Below, one piece after another: positions 54,973 to 61,627 of a DNA stretch of 64,000 nucleotides. How positions within the stretch are numbered: the first letter of the stretch is position 1; each line of letters starts with the position of its first letter. Position numbers and translations under genes: made by a program. Source of the DNA: Pseudomonas sp. P8_241 (GTDB taxonomy: Bacteria > Pseudomonadota > Gammaproteobacteria > Pseudomonadales > Pseudomonadaceae); the NCBI RefSeq assembly GCF_034008315.1, contig NZ_CP125377.1, positions 372,001 through 436,000 of the forward strand. Direction: 5' to 3'. The notes beneath the pieces were generated by a model. It saw nothing but the letters and a program-made list of their open reading frames with translations. It did no database searches and was not told the DNA's origin.

Positions 54973-55422
54973 ATGAGCCTATTCAGTTTTCTAAAAGAAG
55001 CCGGTGAAAAGATTCTCGATGCGCTGACCCCGGATAAAGCCGAAGCCAATAGCGAGGCGTTGACCAAGCATGTACAGAGTGCCTTGACCGGTATCGACAC
55101 CTCCAAGGTTCAGGTGAAGGTCGAGGGCGACAAAGTCATTGCCACAGGCGAAGCGGCAACGCAGGAAGAGAAGGAAAAAATCCTCCTGGCCCTGGGCAAC
55201 GTAGCCGGTGTCAGTGGTGTCGACGATCAGATCACCGTTACGGGCCCGGTGGTCGTGGCCGCGAAGTTTGTGGTGGTCGAGAAGGGCGATACCCTCAGCG
55301 CGATTTCCCTGCGCGTGTATGGCAATGCGAACCTGTACAACAAGATCTTTGAAGCCAACAAGCCGATGCTCAAGGATGTGAACAAGATCTATCCGGGGCA
55401 GTCGTTGCGAATTCCCGAATAA
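54973..55422 (+). CDS. BON-LysM peptidoglycan/potassium-binding protein (YgaU/Kbp type)
   Basis: A 149-residue protein with a BON domain (about 25-92, including VQVKVEGDKVIATGEAATQ) and a C-terminal LysM domain (about 98-147: FVVVEKGDTLSAISLRVYG ... KIYPGQSLRIP). There is no signal peptide. It matches E. coli YgaU/Kbp, a cytoplasmic potassium-binding protein, in length and order. GGAGAG precedes the ATG. Confidence 0.88.
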   Translation: MSLFSFLKEAGEKILDALTPDKAEANSEALTKHVQSALTGIDTSKVQVKVEGDKVIATGEAATQEEKEKILLALGNVAGVSGVDDQITVTGPVVVAAKFVVVEKGDTLSAISLRVYGNANLYNKIFEANKPMLKDVNKIYPGQSLRIPE

Positions 55423-55443
55423 AGTTTAAAACCACGTGATGGC

Positions 55444-55533
55444 CTTCGCGGGCAAGCCACGCTCCTGCAGGTTACGAGTCGTTCACGAAGTTGCGAACAA
55501 CGCTCATCCTGTGGGAGCGTGGCTTGCCCGCGA
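55444..55533. repeat. REP pair, 'GCGGGCAAGCCACGCTCC' class
   Basis: TTCGCGGGCAAGCCACGCTCCTGCAG and inverted TGTGGGAGCGTGGCTTGCCCGCGA, between the LysM gene and the convergent yrfG gene. Confidence 0.8.
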
Positions 55534-55548
55534 TGCAGTCAACTCGAT

Positions 55549-56211
55549 CTACAGCCCTGCAATCAAATCCCGATAATCCTCAACCGCCGCAAACTCGGCG
55601 GTATCCTTCGGCCCCTTACGGCTATCCGGCTCACGCACAGCCAGCAAATGCACCACACCAAAATCCCGCGCACTGCGCAGAATAGGCAAGGTGTCATCGA
55701 TAAACAGGCTGCGTGCCGGGTCGAAATCGATGTCGGCTTGCAAGGCATCCCAAAACTGCGGGTTTTCCTTGGGGAAACCGTAATCATGGGAACTGATCAG
55801 GCGTTCGAAGTACGGCGCCAGCTCGACCCTTTCCAGCTTCAACGACAACGAATCACGGTGGGCGTTGGTAATCAGCACCACACGCTTGCCGGCTTGTTTG
55901 ATCGCTGCCAGAAAAGTGTCCGCATCCGGGCGCAGGGCGATCAGATGGGCGGTTTCCTGTTTCAGTTCGCGCACCGGCAGTTTCAGCTCGGCGCTCCAGA
56001 AGTCCAGGCAGTACCACTGCAACTGGCCGGCATTGCGTTCGAACAGCGGCTGCAATTCCAGCTCGGCCATGGCTCGGCTGACGCCGTGCAATTGGGCGTA
56101 GCGCTGGGGCAGGTGTTCCAGCCAGAAATGGTTGTCGAAGTGCAGGTCCAGCAAGGTGCCGTCCATGTCCAGCAGAACGGTGTCGATGTCGGACCAGGGT
56201 AGTGAAGGCAT
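55549..56211 (-). CDS. yrfG: GMP/IMP nucleotidase YrfG
   Basis: HAD-superfamily 5'-nucleotidase of 220 residues. The nucleophile motif is VLLDMDGTLLDLHFDNHFW near residues 13-31, motif II is VVLITNAHRDSL near 111, motif III lysine is in YGFPKENPQFW near 142 and motif IV is SLFIDDTLPILRSA near 162. Length and the LDLHFDN signature fit YrfG. It is divergent from nudE, as is common. Confidence 0.9.
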   Translation of the reverse strand: MPSLPWSDIDTVLLDMDGTLLDLHFDNHFWLEHLPQRYAQLHGVSRAMAELELQPLFERNAGQLQWYCLDFWSAELKLPVRELKQETAHLIALRPDADTFLAAIKQAGKRVVLITNAHRDSLSLKLERVELAPYFERLISSHDYGFPKENPQFWDALQADIDFDPARSLFIDDTLPILRSARDFGVVHLLAVREPDSRKGPKDTAEFAAVEDYRDLIAGL

Positions 56212-56299
56212 GGCAACGTCTCGGGCGATAGAAAGATTTCTGGCGTAAACAATCGGGAAAGCCGCGTTATAGTAGCGCGTTCACGCCAAGGAGCTTTGC

Positions 56300-56863
56300 A
56301 TGCGCCAGAAACCCACCATACTCGCCCGCGAAATTGTCGCCACCAGTCGATTGTTCTGTGTGGAAGAGCTGAAGCTGCGCTTTTCCAACGGCGTGGAACG
56401 CACGTATGAGCGATTGGTCGGCAAGGGCGCCGGGTACGGCGCAGTCATGATCGTGGCGATGCTGGACGCCGAGCATGCGGTATTGGTCGAGGAATATTGC
56501 GGCGGCACGGATGAATATGAAATGTCGTTGCCCAAGGGCTTGATCGAGCCGGGCGAAGACGTATTGGCGGCGGCTGAGCGTGAGCTCAAGGAAGAGGCAG
56601 GCTTTGGCGCGCGGCAACTTGAACATTTGACCGAGTTGTCACTGTCCCCCGGGTACATGAGCCAAAAAATTCAAGTGGTATTGGCAACCGACCTCTACGA
56701 AGAGCGCCTGGAGGGTGATGAGCCCGAGCCAATGGGCGTGAGCAAGGTCAACCTGCGCGAGTTGTCGGCGCTGGCGCAGAATCCACAATTTACTGAAGGC
56801 CGCGCCTTGGCGGCCCTGTACCTGGCCCGTGATCTGTTGACTCAGCGCGGAGCATTTCTGTGA
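56300..56863 (+). CDS. nudE: ADP-compounds hydrolase NudE
   Basis: Nudix hydrolase of 187 residues that splits ADP-ribose, Ap3A and NADH. The Nudix box GLIEPGEDVLAAAERELKEEAGF is complete (about residues 81-103). It shares a TGATG overlap with cysQ. AAGGAG precedes the ATG. Confidence 0.92.
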   Translation: MRQKPTILAREIVATSRLFCVEELKLRFSNGVERTYERLVGKGAGYGAVMIVAMLDAEHAVLVEEYCGGTDEYEMSLPKGLIEPGEDVLAAAERELKEEAGFGARQLEHLTELSLSPGYMSQKIQVVLATDLYEERLEGDEPEPMGVSKVNLRELSALAQNPQFTEGRALAALYLARDLLTQRGAFL

Positions 56864-57690
56864 TGGATTTCCCTCATCCATTGATGGCGCCGGTGATCGA
56901 ACTGGCCTTGCAGGCAGGCGATGCGATCCTGCCGTTCTGGCGCACAGACACAGCTGTCACCGCCAAGTCGGATGATTCTCCGGTCACGGCTGCGGATCTG
57001 GCGGCGCATCATCTGATTCTGGCGGGTCTGACCGCCCTTGACCCGAATATCCCGGTGTTGTCCGAAGAGGACGCCAACATTCCCCAAAGCGTTCGCTCCG
57101 GATGGCAGCGCTGGTGGCTGGTGGATCCGCTGGATGGCACCAAGGAGTTCATCAGCGGCAGCGAAGAGTTCACCGTCAACATTGCCCTGATTGAAAACGG
57201 TCGCGTGGTCTTTGGTGTGGTATCGATGCCGACCAACGGTCGATTTTATGTCGGCGGCGCTGGGCTCGGTGCCTGGCGTGGCGACAAGGGTGGCACGCCA
57301 GTGGCGATTCAGGTGCGTGATGTTTTAGCGCCTGGTGAAGCGTTCACTGTGGTGGCCAGCCGTCGACATTCCAGCCCGGAGCAGGAGCGTTTGCTGGCCG
57401 GGTTGAGCGCCAGCCTTGGCGAATTGCAATTGGCGAATATCGGCAGCTCGCTGAAATTCTGCCTGTTGGCCGAAGGCGCGGCGGATTGCTATCCACGCCT
57501 GGCACCGACTTCGCAGTGGGATACCGCTGCCGCACAAGGTGTGCTGGAAGGCGCGGGCGGGGAAGTGCTGGATCTGAGCGGCAAGCCGTTTTGCTATCCG
57601 GCGCGGGAGTCGCTATTGAATGAATTCTTCCTGGCCCTGCCGGCGAAGGCGGCCTGGCGGGAGCAGTTGCTGGCGCTCGCGATCCTGTAG
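56863..57690 (+). CDS. cysQ: 3'(2'),5'-bisphosphate nucleotidase CysQ
   Basis: Inositol-monophosphatase-fold enzyme that removes PAP, the by-product of sulfate assimilation, 275 residues. Metal-binding motifs are LSEEDA near 65 and WLVDPLDGTKEFISG near 82-96, with W-D-TAA near 220 (TSQWDTAAAQGVLEGAGG). The ATG at 56863 overlaps the nudE stop. The TAG stop lies in the first bases of a REP element, as in the gene at 2.1 kb. Confidence 0.92.
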   Translation: MDFPHPLMAPVIELALQAGDAILPFWRTDTAVTAKSDDSPVTAADLAAHHLILAGLTALDPNIPVLSEEDANIPQSVRSGWQRWWLVDPLDGTKEFISGSEEFTVNIALIENGRVVFGVVSMPTNGRFYVGGAGLGAWRGDKGGTPVAIQVRDVLAPGEAFTVVASRRHSSPEQERLLAGLSASLGELQLANIGSSLKFCLLAEGAADCYPRLAPTSQWDTAAAQGVLEGAGGEVLDLSGKPFCYPARESLLNEFFLALPAKAAWREQLLALAIL

Positions 57691-57743
57691 GAGCTGGCTT
57701 GCCGGCGAAGCGGTGTGTCATTCGCCAGCAAGCCGGCTCCTAC
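57685..57743. repeat. REP pair overlapping the cysQ stop codon
   Basis: CCTGTAGGAGCTGGCTTGCCGGCGAA, whose TAG ends cysQ, and inverted TTCGCCAGCAAGCCGGCTCCTACAG only 12 nt later. Confidence 0.85.
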
Positions 57744-57757
57744 AGAGGTAGTGGCGC

Positions 57758-58213
57758 TTAACGGTGCAACACGTACTGCCCGACAAACCTCACCGCCACC
57801 TCATCACTGCCCTCATTCACCACCCGTGTATTGAGCGTCAACCGCGCCCGGCCATATCGCTGGAACGTGGTCAAAAACTTTTTCCAGATCACCGGATCCG
57901 GGGCCTCGCAAATGGCGTTGGCATCGCCCGTCACCGGTAGCGGATAGCTGATCTGACCTTCCTGAATCACGATGTGCCCGTCGGTGATACCTTCTTCTTT
58001 CAGACGCAGGTGCAACCAGCCCCAGCCGGCCAGTACCGCGCCGCAATACAGACTGCCGCCGAACATGGTGCTCTTGTGATTGACGTTGGCTTCCAGTGGC
58101 AAGTGCAGGCGCAATTGCTGTGCATGCCAGTCGAGCACCGTAAGTCCCATGTCCCGGGTGAGGGGAATATCGTGGTGAAGGACCGATTCCAGTTGACGAA
58201 TGTCGCGGCTCAT
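57758..58213 (-). CDS. YiiD C-terminal-type hotdog thioesterase
   Basis: A 151-residue protein of the YiiD_C family (thioesterase domain without the acetyltransferase half). It has VNHKSTMFGGSLYCGAVLAGWGWLHLRL near residues 47-74 and LEANVNH. The start at 58213 (MSRDIRQLE) fits the family and has AAGGTC before it. It lies 40 bp downstream of dctD on the same strand and could be co-transcribed. The substrate is unknown. Confidence 0.82.
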   Translation of the reverse strand: MSRDIRQLESVLHHDIPLTRDMGLTVLDWHAQQLRLHLPLEANVNHKSTMFGGSLYCGAVLAGWGWLHLRLKEEGITDGHIVIQEGQISYPLPVTGDANAICEAPDPVIWKKFLTTFQRYGRARLTLNTRVVNEGSDEVAVRFVGQYVLHR

Positions 58214-58253
58214 TCGGGGACCTTTTGTTTGAAGTGGATGGCTGGACGCAAAC

Positions 58254-59648
58254 TCAATCGAGATCGTCAGGTTGGGGGCTTGCGCCACTGTCGGCGAAAC
58301 TCAGCCCGTGCTTGCGCAGTTTGTCGTGCAAGGTCTTGCGTGGAATACCGAGGGCTTCGGCGACGCTGCGTACCGAGCTGTGCGAGCGCGCCAGTTCAGC
58401 GGCAATCAGGGTTTTTTCAAAGTTTTCCACCTGCTCACTCAATCCGCCGCTGACGACTTCTGCCGTCGTGCCGTTGCCGGTTTGCGCTTCATTGTTGTCC
58501 AGCGCCAGTTCCAGTCCCAAGGCAAAGCGTTCGGCGGCGTTTTGCAGTTCGCGAACATTGCCGGGCCAGGTGTGTCGCAGCAGCAAGGCGCGCTGACCCG
58601 GTTGCAGTTCGTGTGGCGGCAAGCCGTGGCGGGCGCTGGCCTCATCGGCAAAATGCTGGAACATCACCAATGCATCTTCCCCACGCTCACGCAGCGGTGG
58701 AATACGCAACGGTGCCACGTTCAGGCGGTAATACAAGTCGGCACGAAAGCGACCCTGGTCGGCAGCCTGGCGCAGGTCTTCCTTGGTGGCGGCGATGATG
58801 CGGATGTCGAGCGGGATCAGCTGATTGCCGCCCAGTCGCTCGACCACGCGTTCTTGCAGCAAACGCAGCAATTTCACCTGCACATCCAGGCTCATGCTTT
58901 CGATTTCGTCGAGAAACAGCGTGCCGCCGTTGGCGAATTCGAACTTGCCGATACGGCGCTTTTGCGCGCCGGTGAAAGCGCCCGGTTCATGGCCGAACAG
59001 CTCGCTTTCGACCACTGACTCGGCCAGCGCTCCGGCGTTGATCGCCACGAAGGGGCCATTGCGTCGGTTCGACAGATCGTGCAACGCTCGGGCGACGACT
59101 TCTTTTCCGGCCCCTGTTTCGCCGAGAATCAGGACATCTGCTCTGGTCGCCGCCAACGCGCCGATCTGCTCGCGCAGGCGCAACATTGAGGTCGATTGTC
59201 CGACCAGGCGCGTGCTCAGCTCATTTCGGTCGCTCAGTGCCAAGCGCAGGCTCCGGTTATCCAGCACCAGACGGCGCAGGGCCAGGGCGCGGCGCACGCT
59301 GTCGAGCAGGGCGTCGCTGGCGAAGGGTTTTTCCAGAAAGTCATAGGCCCCGGCACGCATGGCCTGCACCGCCAGCGGCACGTCGCCGTGACCGGTGATC
59401 AGCAATACCGGCAGTTCTGGGTCCTGGGCATGAAGTTCGCTCAGCAGTTCGAGACCGTCCATGCCGGGCATGCGGATGTCGCTGACCACTACACCCGGCC
59501 AATCGCGTTCGATTTGCCCGGCCAGGCCCTTGGCTTCGGCCAGCGGCAGAATTTTCAAACCGGCCAGATCGAGTGTCTGGCTCAACGCTTGGCGCAGGTG
59601 GGGATCGTCGTCGATCAACACGACCTGGAAGCGATTGTCGATGGTCAT
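58254..59648 (-). CDS. dctD: Sigma-54-dependent response regulator DctD
   Basis: A 464-residue NtrC-type regulator. A receiver domain (1-120) has Asp57 in VVVSDIRMPGMDG. The AAA+ domain (about 145-375) has GETGAGKEVVARAL, an intact GAFTGA loop and WPGNVREL. The Fis-type helix-turn-helix near 425-455 includes SVAEALGIPRKTLHDKL. The gene overlaps dctB by 4 bp. In Pseudomonas DctB/DctD turn on C4-dicarboxylate transporter genes (dctA, dctPQM) through RpoN. No transporter gene lies in the window. Confidence 0.9.
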   Translation of the reverse strand: MTIDNRFQVVLIDDDPHLRQALSQTLDLAGLKILPLAEAKGLAGQIERDWPGVVVSDIRMPGMDGLELLSELHAQDPELPVLLITGHGDVPLAVQAMRAGAYDFLEKPFASDALLDSVRRALALRRLVLDNRSLRLALSDRNELSTRLVGQSTSMLRLREQIGALAATRADVLILGETGAGKEVVARALHDLSNRRNGPFVAINAGALAESVVESELFGHEPGAFTGAQKRRIGKFEFANGGTLFLDEIESMSLDVQVKLLRLLQERVVERLGGNQLIPLDIRIIAATKEDLRQAADQGRFRADLYYRLNVAPLRIPPLRERGEDALVMFQHFADEASARHGLPPHELQPGQRALLLRHTWPGNVRELQNAAERFALGLELALDNNEAQTGNGTTAEVVSGGLSEQVENFEKTLIAAELARSHSSVRSVAEALGIPRKTLHDKLRKHGLSFADSGASPQPDDLD

Positions 59649-61459
59649 GCACTTCGGTCCTCGGAAGGTTGCAGGCTCACACCCGGTGCGCCTGCGCGTA
59701 GCTTCAGGGTAATCAGTGCGCCGCCTTCCTTGTGGTTGGCGAATGACAGTTCACCGCCGAAGGCGCGCATTAGCGTCTCGCAAATCGCCAGACCCAATCC
59801 AAGCCCCTGGGTGCGGGTCTTGGTGGTGTAGAAGGGTTCGCTGGCGCGGCCAAGGGCTTCCATGCAAAAGCCGGGGCCGTTGTCGCGAATGTACAGGTTG
59901 ACGCCATCGGCTGTGGATTGGGCACTCAACCAGAGTTTGCGTGGCGGGCCTTTTTCGGTCAGGGCATCCAGAGCGTTGGCCAGCAGGTTGCCCAGGACCT
60001 GACGCAGGCGGGTTTCCCCGGCCTCGACCCATAAGGTGGCGGCGGGTAAATCGCGGATCAATTCAACGTCCATGCTGCGTCGACGCTTGGCCAGCAAGGC
60101 CAGTGCATCATCCAGCGCCGGTTGCAGGGCGACGCTTTCAGGGGCGTGACGATCGCGCCGGGCGAAGGCACGTAAATGGGCAATGATCGAGGCCATTCGG
60201 CCGGTCAATTCGCTGATCAGCTTGAGGTTGCCGCGAGCGTCATCGGTGCGCTGATGGTCGAGCAGCACTTCGGCGTTTTCTGCGTAACTGCGGATGGCGG
60301 CCAGTGGCTGATTGAGTTCGTGACTGATGCTCGCCGACATCGTTCCCAGCGCCGACAGCTTGCCGGCTTGCACCAGATCATCCTGGGCGCGCACCAATTC
60401 CTGCTGGGCCTGTTCGCGCTCCAGCACTTCCTGTTTCAGGCGCCGGTTGAGGCCTTCCAGATCACTCGTGCGCTCGGCGACCCGGCCTTCCAGTTCGCGA
60501 CGGGCCTTGGCTTCGAAGGCAATGCGTTCGAGGTAATGGCGACGACGCTGCATCATCAGGCCGAGTAGCAGCATGACCACCAGCAGTGCAGCACCGCCGA
60601 CAGCCACCACGGTGCGTACCGGCCGATCGATCAGGGTGCGCGGGGCAAGGATGCTGACGTTCCAGCCGGTTTCGGCAATGGGTTGGCTCTGAGTCAGCCA
60701 AGCGTTGGGATTGAGTTTCAATGGCTGTGGATCGCGGGTCGGATAAGGCTGGATCGCGGTGATGGCGGTGCTTTCTGCTTCGTTCAACGGGCGCGTGGAG
60801 CGGAATCGCCACTCCGGTCGCGACGTCAGAATGACCACACCGTTATGGTCTGTCAGCAGCAATTGCTCAGGGGTTTTACCCCACAGGCTCTCGGTGTGGT
60901 CAAGATCAACCTTGACCACCAGCACACCGACGATTTTCTCGCCGTCGCGCACGCCCGCCGCGAAGAAATAACCGCGCTTGGCGGAGGTGGTGCCCAAGCC
61001 GAAAAACCGCCCGAGCCGCCCGGCCATGGCTTCGCTGAAATAGGGCCGAAAGGAAAAATTGCGCCCGACGAAGCTGTCGTGTTTGTCCCAATTGGAAGCG
61101 GCCAGGGTTTTGCCGGTGGCGTCCATCAGGTACATGACTTCGGCACCGGTCTGGGCGCTGATGTTCTTCAACAGGCGGTTGGCGTTGCCTTGGGTGACGC
61201 CATCGTCCGGTGCACCGAGCACGGCGCGCAGGGCCGGCAGGTCGCCGAGAATCTGCGGCAATACTTCATAGCGATGCAGAGTGCCCAGCAGGTTGGCGAC
61301 GTAGAGGTCGAGGGTCTGACGGTTCTGACTGGCCAATTCGCTGCGGTAGTAGCGCTCCGCCAGATGCTGCAACGGCCAGAGCAGCGGTGCCAGGCACAGT
61401 GCCAGCAGGGCCAGGCTGCGCCAACGAGGTCTGGGGGGAAGGGTCGGAGTCATGAGCAT
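59645..61459 (-). CDS. dctB: C4-dicarboxylate sensor kinase DctB
   Basis: Membrane histidine kinase of 604 residues. Transmembrane helices near 13-30 and 283-305 enclose a large periplasmic dCache/PAS-type sensor domain. A coiled coil follows (about 315-370). The phospho-acceptor motif is SASISHELNQPLAAIRSYAEN near 378, and the ATPase domain has LGNLLANALDAL, IRDNGPGF and TRTQGLGLGLAIC. The ATG at 61459 or a second two codons later could be the start. It is coupled to dctD by ATGA. Confidence 0.88.
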   Translation of the reverse strand: MLMTPTLPPRPRWRSLALLALCLAPLLWPLQHLAERYYRSELASQNRQTLDLYVANLLGTLHRYEVLPQILGDLPALRAVLGAPDDGVTQGNANRLLKNISAQTGAEVMYLMDATGKTLAASNWDKHDSFVGRNFSFRPYFSEAMAGRLGRFFGLGTTSAKRGYFFAAGVRDGEKIVGVLVVKVDLDHTESLWGKTPEQLLLTDHNGVVILTSRPEWRFRSTRPLNEAESTAITAIQPYPTRDPQPLKLNPNAWLTQSQPIAETGWNVSILAPRTLIDRPVRTVVAVGGAALLVVMLLLGLMMQRRRHYLERIAFEAKARRELEGRVAERTSDLEGLNRRLKQEVLEREQAQQELVRAQDDLVQAGKLSALGTMSASISHELNQPLAAIRSYAENAEVLLDHQRTDDARGNLKLISELTGRMASIIAHLRAFARRDRHAPESVALQPALDDALALLAKRRRSMDVELIRDLPAATLWVEAGETRLRQVLGNLLANALDALTEKGPPRKLWLSAQSTADGVNLYIRDNGPGFCMEALGRASEPFYTTKTRTQGLGLGLAICETLMRAFGGELSFANHKEGGALITLKLRAGAPGVSLQPSEDRSA

Positions 61460-61627
61460 CGAGCGCCTGTGGGTACAGGCGCATTATGCCTAGGCTTGCG
61501 GTCACCGTCTGCGCAAGAAAAAGGCACTTTCGCGCCCTCGCAAACGCTCAGACCCGACCGTGGGGGGTTGCGTATCGCCCTGAGCAGTGGCGATATAAGC
61601 GCCTAATAAAATTTCAGGGGTCGTTGT

